Origin: a virus
IMG/VR virus record: IMGVR_UViG_3300022187_000264
Coordinates: 1-22,604 of that record
Length of the DNA: 22,604 bases
Direction: 5' to 3' (one strand)
Shown: positions 13,187 through 20,058 of the stretch, one piece after another
How the letters are laid out: each line of letters opens with the position of its first letter
Position numbering within the stretch: position 1 is the first letter of the stretch
Notes under the pieces: model-generated
What the model was told of the DNA's origin: nothing
What the model saw: the letters and a program-made list of their open reading frames with translations, nothing else
Database searches by the model: none
Translations under genes and position numbers: made by a program

Positions 13187-13577
13187 GCTTTGTGGCAGGT
13201 GTGGTGTAGTCAAAGCCCTTGATAATTTCTACGACAATAGACGTTACAAGACAGGTAAAGCTTCTTACTGCAAAGAGTGTCACAGTGGTTACTATAGATC
13301 CCGTTGTCCAGAAAAACGAAGACTTGAGGCTGTGAAGTACAAGTATGGTCTATCCGAAGAAGCATATTACCAACTCAAGCTTTCTGCAAAAAATACATGT
13401 CAGACATGTGGCACACCAGAAGGTGACACCAAGCCTACAAAACTTGTTGTAGACCACTGCCACGAAACAGGAAAGGTTCGTGGAATGATATGTGATAAGT
13501 GCAACCGAGCGTTAGGGCTTGTTGGAGACAACATCCAAACACTTCAAAATCTTATTACTTATCTAAATAATCAATGA
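13152..13577 (+). CDS. Endonuclease VII-type HNH protein between the RNR genes (141 aa)
   Basis: Two zinc ribbons are visible: C14-x2-C17 with C40-x2-C43, and C83-x2-C86 with C114-x2-C117. The recombination endonuclease VII core is VVDHCHETGKVRGMICDKCN (D101, H102, H104, N118). Free-standing proteins of this family in phage genomes are often homing endonucleases, while T4 endonuclease VII resolves Holliday junctions. It begins inside the end of the RNR alpha gene and ends in an ATGA overlap with the beta gene, so it is fitted seamlessly between two subunits of one enzyme. A mobile homing role is the better guess, because endonuclease I is also encoded. Confidence 0.9.
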   Translation: MTQPQTATAESKLCGRCGVVKALDNFYDNRRYKTGKASYCKECHSGYYRSRCPEKRRLEAVKYKYGLSEEAYYQLKLSAKNTCQTCGTPEGDTKPTKLVVDHCHETGKVRGMICDKCNRALGLVGDNIQTLQNLITYLNNQ

Positions 13578-14290
13578 ATCCTTATCAAAAACTCCTAAAT
13601 CGTAAACGTACATGGACACCTGTCCAAACCACTGCTGGTAAACTTACCGAAGGTGCGGAAGAGACAATCTACCGTGCCCTGGCTATTCGTCACATGGAAC
13701 TACCAGTTGGTGATTTTATTAAAGACGCACTTAAGAATGAAGTACCGGAAATGGCAAGGGACATTCTTCTGTCCAATATCAAGGACGAAGAGAATCATGA
13801 CCTTGCACTCGGTTACATCGCCAACGCTATCGGTGTTGATGAAGAAGCTGAAGCGGAAGCAAAACGAATTCGTGACGCATGGGTGGCTCATCCAGATCAC
13901 ACGCTCCTCAAAGCACTTGTTGCCGAGCGTGCAATTTTCTTTGTGCTCCTCCCATTCTTCCGATTTAACGGTGATGCTGGTCTCCGAACAGTGAGTGCTG
14001 ACATTAGTCGTGATGAACAAGTTCACGTTGCTACCAATAGCCTTGTTTGTCGTGAGTTGGGGCTTGATATCAGTCCTTCTCTTGATAAACTGCGTAAGGC
14101 AACTATCAACTGGGTGATGCAACCTTTGAGTTCAACAAACTCCCTTAAATATTTGAACAAAAAATTTTGGCTGGATTCCAGTGATCGGCTAATGTATGAA
14201 GGCAAAGCTCCAGAGCTTTCCGACACCAAACGAGCACGAATGCCAGCTTTCTTTGAACATGCAAACCCCAACCTCCCACAATACGCTTAG
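13574..14290 (+). CDS. nrdB: Ribonucleotide reductase beta subunit, small and tyrosine-less (238 aa)
   Basis: A ferritin-like helical protein with the R2 metal-site pattern: E72-x-x-H75 in DEENHD, Glu 118 in VAERAIFF, and E148-x-x-H151 in DEQVHV. The first ligand is probably Glu 42 or Glu 29/30. It would make the radical that starts catalysis in the alpha subunit. In E. coli R2 the radical Tyr lies 7 residues after the first EXXH Glu. That register here is Leu 79 (HDLALGY), so no Tyr is available at the usual place, which suggests a metal-based or otherwise altered radical site. It is shorter than typical R2 (about 320-380). Start is ATGA overlap; the end overlaps the gene at 14259. Confidence 0.85.
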   Translation: MNPYQKLLNRKRTWTPVQTTAGKLTEGAEETIYRALAIRHMELPVGDFIKDALKNEVPEMARDILLSNIKDEENHDLALGYIANAIGVDEEAEAEAKRIRDAWVAHPDHTLLKALVAERAIFFVLLPFFRFNGDAGLRTVSADISRDEQVHVATNSLVCRELGLDISPSLDKLRKATINWVMQPLSSTNSLKYLNKKFWLDSSDRLMYEGKAPELSDTKRARMPAFFEHANPNLPQYA

Positions 14291-14471
14291 TCTACTTGAT
14301 GTACGTGGCATGACAGCTAATGCCATGCTTGCTAAGCTAGATGAAACGTTTCCACCCACCAACCCTACACCTGATATGACAATGGAACAAGTGATGTACC
14401 GATCCGGTCAACGTAGTGTCGTTGAGTGGGTCATCAATTATATGGAGGAGAACGATGGCTACGCTATCTGA
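14259..14471 (+). CDS. Small hypothetical protein (70 aa)
   Basis: I chose ATG 14259 (MQTPTSHNTLSLLDVRGMTA), inside the end of the RNR beta gene. The protein is acidic with a Pro-rich middle (FPPTNPTPDMTMEQVMYRSG) and a helical end (VVEWVINYMEENDGYAI). GGAGG at 14443-14447, within its own end, is the ribosome site of the next gene. The V.W / YMEEN end resembles short proteins that precede the portal gene in related phages, but no function is known to me. Confidence 0.6.
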   Translation: MQTPTSHNTLSLLDVRGMTANAMLAKLDETFPPTNPTPDMTMEQVMYRSGQRSVVEWVINYMEENDGYAI

Positions 14472-15276
14472 GATGATCAGAGATGTTGGCAGTGTTCTTA
14501 GTGGACAAGAGGCTCAAAAAATCGCTGACAAAACTGGTAAAACTTATGCAGAAGTTCTTGCCAAAGCTCAGAAACTTAATATTGGGATTGGCGCAGGCGC
14601 TGTAAACACGTATAACCAGGCTCCTGCTGAACCGGCACGAACACCCAGGGCTATGGCAGCACAACAAGCTGTAGCACCTTTGCAAGATTTGAGTATTAAC
14701 CGTGGGTATATTTATCAGGGTACCATGGGTACTCAAGGTGGAGTACCAATACCCATCATTGCCCCACGTAGCTCTGTCCAAAATCAAAGGGCAACACCGG
14801 AACCTGCCCCTACTCCCTCTCCAGAGGCATCACCATCCTCTGCTCCATCAAGCCCCGCAGCACCACCTGCTGCACCTGCCGAACCTGCCGGTCCTGACTA
14901 CAACAGCATCATGGCTCCATTCTTGGAGATGCTTGCAGCAACAACAGCTAATAGTCAGCAACAGATGGCTGATCTGCAAACCATGATGGCGTCTGGCCTT
15001 GCTAATTCACAAGCAATGTTCCAGCAACAAATGGAACAAAATCTTGCCCTTGCTGAGCAAGAAAAAGCTGCTAATCGTGCTTTCATGATTAACTCTGGTC
15101 GTCAAACATCCCCTGCCAACCTTCAACTTGGTATCGGATATAACCAGAATAAACTTGCTGGTACTGAAGGATTCAAGTATCGTCCTAAGCAAGTAACTGC
15201 TGCACCTATTGCCTTTAGTGCACCTACCCTGTCTGCATCTGCAGCATCACAAGTACCTACTGTTATTAACGTCTGA
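14455..15276 (+). CDS. Putative virion-associated protein with Pro/Ala linker (273 aa)
   Basis: ATG 14455 follows a strong ribosome site (GGAGGAG, 6 nt upstream); an in-frame upstream start near 14416 lacks one. The N-terminal 40 residues (EAQKIADKTGKTYAEVLAKA) look like a small helical domain. Residues of about 60-95 are variable, then comes a long Pro/Ala/Ser linker (about 110-145), a Gln/Met-rich helix, and a C-terminal segment containing GTEGFKYRPK. Low-complexity linkers and Gln/Met coiled segments are typical of internal or minor structural proteins. Position right before the portal gene is where T7 has gp7.3. No homology is claimed. Confidence 0.6.
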   Translation: MATLSEMIRDVGSVLSGQEAQKIADKTGKTYAEVLAKAQKLNIGIGAGAVNTYNQAPAEPARTPRAMAAQQAVAPLQDLSINRGYIYQGTMGTQGGVPIPIIAPRSSVQNQRATPEPAPTPSPEASPSSAPSSPAAPPAAPAEPAGPDYNSIMAPFLEMLAATTANSQQQMADLQTMMASGLANSQAMFQQQMEQNLALAEQEKAANRAFMINSGRQTSPANLQLGIGYNQNKLAGTEGFKYRPKQVTAAPIAFSAPTLSASAASQVPTVINV

Positions 15277-16856
15277 TGACCGCTAAACTTCGTTATGACA
15301 GATTGTCCTCAGACCGTGCCCAGTTTCTAAACACTGCTAGACAAGCAGCAGATCTAACTCTTCCTTATCTTATCCGAGAGGATGAGGTATACACCAAAGG
15401 TTCTATCAAACTTACAACCCCGTGGCAAAGCGTTGGTGCAAAGGGGGTAGTCACTCTGGCATCTAAATTGATGCTAGCTCTACTGCCACCTCAAACCAGT
15501 TTCTTTAAGCTACAGGTTAATGATATCAACCTTGGTCAAGAACTAGGACCTGAGATTAGATCAGAACTTGACTTGTCGTTTGCTAAAGTAGAACGTACTA
15601 TCATGGAAGCTATTGCTGCTTCTGGTGATCGTGTCGTTGTACACCAAGCGCTAAAGCATCTTGTTGTAGCTGGCAATGCTCTTATCTTCATGGGTAAGGA
15701 TGGGCTTAAGCTTTATCCTTTGAACCGTTATGTGGTAGATAGAGATGGCAACGGTAATGTTATTGAGATCGTAACAAAGGAGACAATCTCGAAAAAAATA
15801 CTGAAAAAATTTTACCCCAATTATAAAGATCCTCAACCCAATGAGCCAATGGATGAATCCAGGTCTCATGAGGATGAGGTTGATGTCTATACACATTGTA
15901 CTCTTGATAACAATCGTTGGATCTGGCATCAAGAAATTAATGGGGAACAACTACCTGGATCTCAAGGTAAAGCACCCAAAGACTCAACACCTTGGCTAGT
16001 CCTTAGGTTCAACCATGTAGATGGTGAAGTCTATGGACGTGGTAGGGTAGAGGAATTCATCGGAGACCTGAAGTCTCTTGAAGCTCTATCGCAAGCAGTA
16101 GTTGAAGGATCAGCAGCAGCTGCCAAGGTTGTCTTTACTGTATCACCTTCTAGTACTACTAAACCTGCTACACTTGCTAAAGCAGGTAACGGTGCTATCA
16201 TCCAAGGTCGTCCTGATGACATTGGTGTTGTACAAGTTGGTAAGACAGCTGACTTCCAAACTGCTTACCAAATGATTGGTACACTGACTCAACGTCTAAG
16301 TGATGCATTCCTTGTCCTTACTGTACGACAAAGTGAACGCACTACTGCGGAAGAGGTACGACTCACACAACTGGAACTTGAACAACAACTCGGGGGACTC
16401 TTCTCCCTTCTTACTGTTGAGTTCCTTGTACCGTACCTGAACCGTAAACTTAGTGTTGCACAAAAGGTTGGTGATATCCCTCGCCTTCCTAAAGGTGACA
16501 TTGTTAAACCTACGATTGTCGCTGGTATCAATGCATTGGGTCGTGGCCAAGATCGTGAAAGCTTAGCGCAATTCCTTGGTACTATTGCACAGACAATGGG
16601 ACCTGAAGCACTTCAAACCTACATCAATCCTGAAGAAGTCATCAAACGATTGGCTGCTTCACAAGGTATTGAAGTCTTGAACCTTGTTAAGAGTATGCAA
16701 GAGGTTCAGCAACAACAACAAGCCGCTATGCAACAACAAGCACAGATGGCTATGACACAACAAGCTGGACAACTAGCACAAGTTGAGCAACGTCGTGAAC
16801 AAGCGGCAGGACAGATGGCTCAACAAATGATGCAACAACAACCACCACAAATGTAA
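15276..16856 (+). CDS. Portal (head-tail connector) protein, T7 gp8-like (526 aa)
   Basis: The dodecameric ring at the capsid vertex through which DNA is packaged and ejected. Recognised by 'NTARQAADLTLPYLIREDE', 'SVGAKGVVTLASKLMLALLP' and 'GRGRVEEFIGDLKSLEALSQ', and by its length (T7 gp8 has 536 residues). The last 60 residues are Gln/Met-rich (poly-Q runs such as QQQQQAAMQQQ), seen in other podovirus portals, and probably form the barrel or crown helix. Start overlaps the previous stop (TGATG). It is followed after 9 nt by the scaffold gene. Confidence 0.95.
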   Translation: MTAKLRYDRLSSDRAQFLNTARQAADLTLPYLIREDEVYTKGSIKLTTPWQSVGAKGVVTLASKLMLALLPPQTSFFKLQVNDINLGQELGPEIRSELDLSFAKVERTIMEAIAASGDRVVVHQALKHLVVAGNALIFMGKDGLKLYPLNRYVVDRDGNGNVIEIVTKETISKKILKKFYPNYKDPQPNEPMDESRSHEDEVDVYTHCTLDNNRWIWHQEINGEQLPGSQGKAPKDSTPWLVLRFNHVDGEVYGRGRVEEFIGDLKSLEALSQAVVEGSAAAAKVVFTVSPSSTTKPATLAKAGNGAIIQGRPDDIGVVQVGKTADFQTAYQMIGTLTQRLSDAFLVLTVRQSERTTAEEVRLTQLELEQQLGGLFSLLTVEFLVPYLNRKLSVAQKVGDIPRLPKGDIVKPTIVAGINALGRGQDRESLAQFLGTIAQTMGPEALQTYINPEEVIKRLAASQGIEVLNLVKSMQEVQQQQQAAMQQQAQMAMTQQAGQLAQVEQRREQAAGQMAQQMMQQQPPQM

Positions 16857-16865
16857 CCACCACTT

Positions 16866-17516
16866 ATGAGTGAAACTCTAACTTATAACGAAGCACCTGC
16901 AGATCAAGGTGAACTTAATGCTGATGAGCAGGACTCCCTAGCTGTAGCTGAAGCAGCTGAAGGTGAACAAAACCCAATGTATGCTGGTAAGTTTAAGGAT
17001 GCTCAATCCCTTGAACAAGCATACATCGAACTTCAAAAGAAACTAGGAGAACCACGTGATGAAGTACAGCAAACCGATGAAGCCGAACCCGGTGAAGAAG
17101 CCGACGAAGAAGTAGAAGAGTCTGAAGAAGAAGAAGCACCTACTGAAAACCAACTGACTCAAGAACAAGCTGATCAGTTGTTTAAGATGGTAGGTGGTAA
17201 GAAAGCCTATCAATCTATGATCGGCTGGGCTGGACAAAACCTTTCCGAAGGTGAGATCCAGATGTATGATTCAGTGATGGGTAAAGGTGACCCTAGTGCT
17301 ATCTTCTTTGCTGTACAAGCACTAGCTGCTAAGTACACTGATGCAGTTGGTAAGGACGGTAACCTGTTGACTGGTCGTAGTGCTAGTAAAGAGGACAACT
17401 CCTTCCGTAGCCAAGCTGAACTTGTACAAGCAATGAGTGATCCACGTTACGATAACGACCCAGCTTATCGACGGGATGTAATGAATAAGCTTGAAAACTC
17501 TGATCTTCAATTCTAA
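16866..17516 (+). CDS. Capsid assembly (scaffold) protein, T7 gp9-like (216 aa)
   Basis: Lies between portal and capsid genes. It is highly acidic, with a glutamate run region at residues of about 75-95 (EEADEEVEESEEEEAP) and helical flanks. 'GKFKDAQSLEQAYIELQKKL' is characteristic of podovirus scaffold N-termini. The C-terminus is mixed charge. Scaffold proteins fill the procapsid and leave on maturation. At 216 residues it is shorter than T7 gp9 (307). The gene ends in a one-base overlap (TAATG) with hli. Confidence 0.88.
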   Translation: MSETLTYNEAPADQGELNADEQDSLAVAEAAEGEQNPMYAGKFKDAQSLEQAYIELQKKLGEPRDEVQQTDEAEPGEEADEEVEESEEEEAPTENQLTQEQADQLFKMVGGKKAYQSMIGWAGQNLSEGEIQMYDSVMGKGDPSAIFFAVQALAAKYTDAVGKDGNLLTGRSASKEDNSFRSQAELVQAMSDPRYDNDPAYRRDVMNKLENSDLQF

Positions 17517-17686
17517 TGACCACCAACATTTGGGCTAAAGAACCTATCATGTACACCGACAAAGATTACACCGTGCCTCATAACGAACGTGCTGAACTCC
17601 TCAACGGTCGCCTTGCTATGCTTGGCGTTATGGCTGCTATTGGCGCTTACGTTGTGACGGGTCAACTTATCCCTGGAGTATTTTAA
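17516..17686 (+). CDS. hli: High-light-inducible protein (56 aa)
   Basis: A one-helix chlorophyll-binding-type membrane protein. The signature ERAELLNGRLAMLGVMAAIG (chlorophyll a/b-binding motif E..NGR.AM.G) followed by a hydrophobic helix through VVTGQLIPG is unmistakable. Hli proteins protect photosystem II and help its repair under light stress; phage copies are thought to sustain photosynthesis in infected cells. It was acquired from cyanobacteria and here opens the accessory island between scaffold and capsid. Start ATG 17516 overlaps the scaffold stop. Confidence 0.95.
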   Translation: MTTNIWAKEPIMYTDKDYTVPHNERAELLNGRLAMLGVMAAIGAYVVTGQLIPGVF

Positions 17687-17688
17687 TC

Positions 17689-17739
17689 ATGGCTTGCGGT
17701 AAGAAAGGCTACAAAGGTGGCGGTACTAAGAAGAAGTAA
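17689..17739 (+). CDS. Tiny Lys/Gly-rich peptide (16 aa)
   Basis: ATG 17689, two bases after hli, opens a 16-residue frame: MACGKKGYKGGGTKKK. Very short Lys/Gly peptides of this style occur in phage structural regions (two more basic mini-proteins lie at 19723 and 19948). It may be real but is too short to be sure. A stem-loop follows. Confidence 0.35.
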   Translation: MACGKKGYKGGGTKKK

Positions 17740-17749
17740 GTATTGATAG

Positions 17750-17780
17750 ATCCGCCAATACTGCGCGTGTATTGGTGGAT
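17750..17780 (+). other. Strong stem-loop after hli
   Basis: ATCCGCCAATAC (17750-17761) pairs with GTATTGGTGGAT (17769-17780), 12 pairs with one G-U, around a 7-nt loop. No T-run follows, so it is not a classical terminator. It may be an mRNA-end stabiliser, a processing site or a terminator without a U tract. Confidence 0.5.
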
Positions 17781-17821
17781 TAGTAGGAGTAAGTAATATA
17801 AAAGTTCTTTGCTTTATTATT

Positions 17822-18118
17822 ATGATTCCTGTTCTAACTACTCTATCGGTGATCGCTAGTTGGTATGGTCCCGGCTTTAACGGTAACCTTACTGCTAACG
17901 GTGAACGATACAATCAACATGCCCTTACTACTGCGCACAAGACACTACCATTTGGAACACGCCTTAGGGTTTGCTTCAAGAGGTGTGCCGTTGTTCGGGT
18001 GAATGATCGTGGTCCTTACATTCATGGTAGGACTCTTGATCTAAGTAAAGGTGCGGCTGATACTATCGGTCTCACTGGTTCTGGAGTTGGACGAGTCAAA
18101 GTAACACGTCTTAATTAA
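17822..18118 (+). CDS. RlpA-like double-psi beta-barrel protein, candidate cell-wall enzyme (98 aa)
   Basis: Matches the RlpA core almost end to end: ASWYGPGF.G..TANGERY, then ALTTAHKTLPFGTRLRV, then VVRVNDRGPYI.GRTLDLS. His 39, Asp 62 and Asp 73 occupy the conserved sites; in bacterial RlpA lytic transglycosylases the corresponding Asp and His are needed for cutting bare glycan strands. Two Cys (51, 55) could form a disulfide. Only 12 residues precede the fold (MIPVLTTLSVIA), too short for a clear signal peptide. No SPOR domain is present. It may be the phage lysin or a virion wall-opening enzyme, since no T7-type amidase is encoded between genes 3 and 4. Start ATG 17822 lacks a Shine-Dalgarno. 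Confidence 0.88.
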   Translation: MIPVLTTLSVIASWYGPGFNGNLTANGERYNQHALTTAHKTLPFGTRLRVCFKRCAVVRVNDRGPYIHGRTLDLSKGAADTIGLTGSGVGRVKVTRLN

Positions 18119-18149
18119 CTACCATGGTTACTATTGCACAACCCCAAAC

Positions 18150-18338
18150 ATGACTGACACATTTCGTAAATGGACAATATGGACCTCTATTTCTCTCTTT
18201 GAATTCTGTGTGTGGTCTTGGAGGAACCATATGTGGAACCACCTTGACGGATTTCCAAATGAAGAACGAATGAGGGATTTGTTCTGGCATTATTTGAATT
18301 TTGGGAATACTACCACATACTATGACTGGGACAGATGA
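18150..18338 (+). CDS. Small Trp-rich hypothetical protein (62 aa)
   Basis: Starts MTDTFRKWTIWTSISLFEFC and is exceptionally rich in aromatic residues (seven Trp, several Phe and Tyr in 62). Residues 8-24 are hydrophobic enough for a short or interfacial membrane segment, broken by one Glu; the remainder is polar (FPNEERMRDLFWHYLN). It follows the RlpA-like gene after 31 nt, so a membrane partner in lysis is conceivable but unproven. No family was recognised. Confidence 0.5.
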   Translation: MTDTFRKWTIWTSISLFEFCVWSWRNHMWNHLDGFPNEERMRDLFWHYLNFGNTTTYYDWDR

Positions 18339-18380
18339 AGAACTGACACAAGGGATGCTCCAAGTGTCCCTGTGATGCCT

Positions 18381-18411
18381 TATAATACTCTCATACACAA
18401 AGGAACTTCAA
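18381..18411 (+). promoter_or_regulatory. Candidate -10 box and ribosome site before the psbA pair
   Basis: A perfect TATAAT lies at 18381-18386, and AAAGGA at 18399-18404 is 7 nt before ATG 18412. No convincing -35 is present. A bulged stem-loop (arms around 18347-18355 and 18367-18374) lies directly upstream. A host-type promoter here could allow expression of the psbA pair apart from the phage late program. Confidence 0.35.
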
Positions 18412-18633
18412 ATGCCTATTGAAATCACCAACCAAGTTCGTATTCAAGAACACGAAGATTTTTGGTACACAGTGGAAGACACTCACCTTGATGTAAATTG
18501 TGATGGATGTACCATTTCTGAATGGGTATATGATGTTGAGAAAGGTGATAAACGAATTCGCCATATTTGTATGAATGAAGAAGAAGCACTTGCTGTTGCT
18601 GATGCCATCTACAAACTCTTCAAAAAGAACTGA
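18412..18633 (+). CDS. Hypothetical protein preceding psbA (73 aa)
   Basis: Starts [20 protein letters not shown], behind one of the few good Shine-Dalgarno sites in the window. The first 50 residues look beta-rich with two Cys (NCDGC) and a third Cys at HICMNEE; the end is a helix ([17 protein letters not shown]). The stop is one base before the psbA ATG, so the two are surely co-translated. No family was recognised. Its pairing with psbA suggests a photosystem-related or simply hitch-hiking gene. Confidence 0.65.
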   Translation: MPIEITNQVRIQEHEDFWYTVEDTHLDVNCDGCTISEWVYDVEKGDKRIRHICMNEEEALAVADAIYKLFKKN

Positions 18634-18634
18634 A

Positions 18635-19723
18635 ATGATTACCGCAACTGTCCTGCGCCCAACTAACCCAATTCGGGGTATGTGGGATTCATATTTAAAC
18701 TGGGTAACCAGTACTAAAAATCGTCTTTATATCGGCCATGCTGGGGTAATTATGATCCCCTGCTTGTTGGCCGCAACAACTTGCTTCATCCTCGCATTCA
18801 TTGCCGCACCACCTACTGACATTGATGGCATTCGTGAACCAGTATCAGGCTCCCTCATGTGGGGTAACAACATTATCTCAGGGGCAGTGGTACCCAGCTC
18901 GAACGCAATTGGGCTACATATGTACCCAGTGTGGGCTGCCAATTCGCTGGACGAATGGCTTTATAACGGCGGCTGCTACCAGCTCATTATCTTCCACTTC
19001 CTTATCGGTGTGTATGCCTACATGCTCCGGGAATGGGAGCTATCGTACCGATTGGGAATGAGGCCTTGGATTTGTGTCGCATACTCAGCTCCGGTGGCGG
19101 CGGCTACCGCTGTATTTCTTGTCTATCCCTTCGGACAAGGTTCCTTCTCTGATGGTATGCCTTTGGGTATCTCGGGAACCTTCAACTACATGCTTGTGTT
19201 CCAGGCTGAACATAACATCCTTATGCACCCCTTCCACATGCTTGGAGTTGCGGGTGTTTTTGGTGGGTCTCTATTTAGCGCGATGCACGGCAGCTTGGTT
19301 ACGTCTAGTCTTGTTCGTGAAACGACTGAAGAAGTATCTCAGAACTATGGATACAAGTTTGGTCAAGAAGAGGAGACGTATAACATCGTTGCCGCTCATG
19401 GTTATTTTGGACGTTTGATCTTCCAGTATGCATCTTTCAATAATAGCCGTAGCCTTCATTTCTTCCTTGCTGCTTGGCCTGTTGTTGGTATCTGGTTTGC
19501 TGCTTTGGGCGTTTCGACCATGGCTTTCAATCTTAATGGTTTCAACTTTAACCAAAGCCTTATCGATGCTCAAGGGCAAGTGATCAACACCTGGGCAGAT
19601 ATTCTGAATCGTGCTAACCTTGGTTTCGAAGTGATGCATGAACGTAATGCTCACAACTTCCCCCTTGATCTTGCTGCAGCTGAGACAACTCCTGTAGCAC
19701 TTACTGCTCCGGTGATTGGCTAA
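18635..19723 (+). CDS. psbA: Photosystem II D1 protein (362 aa)
   Basis: The D1 reaction-centre subunit, a five-helix thylakoid protein replaced rapidly under light. Phage copies keep photosynthesis going while host D1 synthesis stops. With an offset of +3 to standard numbering, the key residues are present: Tyr 161, Asp 170, Glu 189 and His 190, His 118, His 332, Glu 333, Asp 342 and Ala 344, with the cleaved tail of 15 residues. Residue 130 is Glu, the high-light type. I chose ATG 18635 ([20 protein letters not shown]); an earlier ATG at 18575 lies inside the previous gene. The first third has unusual substitutions (see findings). No intron is seen. Confidence 0.98.
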   Translation: MITATVLRPTNPIRGMWDSYLNWVTSTKNRLYIGHAGVIMIPCLLAATTCFILAFIAAPPTDIDGIREPVSGSLMWGNNIISGAVVPSSNAIGLHMYPVWAANSLDEWLYNGGCYQLIIFHFLIGVYAYMLREWELSYRLGMRPWICVAYSAPVAAATAVFLVYPFGQGSFSDGMPLGISGTFNYMLVFQAEHNILMHPFHMLGVAGVFGGSLFSAMHGSLVTSSLVRETTEEVSQNYGYKFGQEEETYNIVAAHGYFGRLIFQYASFNNSRSLHFFLAAWPVVGIWFAALGVSTMAFNLNGFNFNQSLIDAQGQVINTWADILNRANLGFEVMHERNAHNFPLDLAAAETTPVALTAPVIG

Positions 19724-19872
19724 TGGCTAAACGTGGTCTCTATGCAAACATCCATGCTAAACGGATGAGAATCAAACAAGGTAGTGGTGAGAAGATGAGG
19801 AAGCCCGGTAGTCCTGGTGCTCCTACTGCTGCACAGTTTAAGAAGGCAGCCAAGACTGCTAAGAAGAAGTAA
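19723..19872 (+). CDS. Small basic protein of the [10 protein letters not shown] type (49 aa)
   Basis: Starts [20 protein letters not shown] and ends KKAAKTAKKK. Small basic proteins beginning [10 protein letters not shown] are, in my memory, common next to structural genes in cyanophages and other marine phages; their role is unknown. The charge suggests DNA or RNA binding or a head-packed protein. Start overlaps the psbA stop by one base (TAATG). It is followed by two stem-loops. Confidence 0.75.
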   Translation: MAKRGLYANIHAKRMRIKQGSGEKMRKPGSPGAPTAAQFKKAAKTAKKK

Positions 19873-19874
19873 GC

Positions 19875-19930
19875 AACGTACGTTCATCCCTTCGGGGACG
19901 CATACCGCCTGAGCATGGAACGGGGCTCAG
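19875..19930 (+). other. Structured 75-nt spacer with palindrome and two hairpins
   Basis: Between the MAKRG-type gene and the next mini-gene. AACGTACGTT (19875-19884) is a perfect palindrome. TCCC-TTCG-GGGA (19887-19898) is a short hairpin with a UUCG tetraloop. CTGAGC (19909-19914) pairs with GCTCAG (19925-19930) around a 10-nt loop. Might be a conserved RNA element or weak attenuator. Confidence 0.45.
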
Positions 19931-19947
19931 ACACTTCTTTCCGAACA

Positions 19948-20052
19948 ATGACACAAGTCGAATTGGATGCCCGTGTACGGGAGCAGAAAGCTCAACAGAA
20001 AGAGCAGAAGCTGAAGTATCGCGGCGTTGCTTACACACCTAAACAAAAATAA
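19948..20052 (+). CDS. Small helical basic protein (34 aa)
   Basis: A 34-residue frame: MTQVELDARVREQKAQQKEQ, then a YRGVAYT end and KQK. The Gln/Lys/Glu-rich helix followed by a 'YRG..Y' tail is a pattern I recall in tiny proteins next to capsid genes of cyanophages. Function is unknown. It sits in the leader between two structured RNA stretches, 160 nt before the capsid gene. Confidence 0.6.
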   Translation: MTQVELDARVREQKAQQKEQKLKYRGVAYTPKQK

Positions 20053-20058
20053 CTAAAC

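Noticed and set aside
16680-16850. CAA/CAG-rich repeated stretch at the end of the portal gene.
   Set aside because: It is coding low complexity (Gln/Met-rich C-terminus seen in many podovirus portals), not a DNA repeat or CRISPR array.
18322-18375. A 17-codon frame (MTGTDEELTQGMLQVSL) before the psbA pair.
   Set aside because: Its region is better explained by a stem-loop and a -10 box, and there is no independent support.
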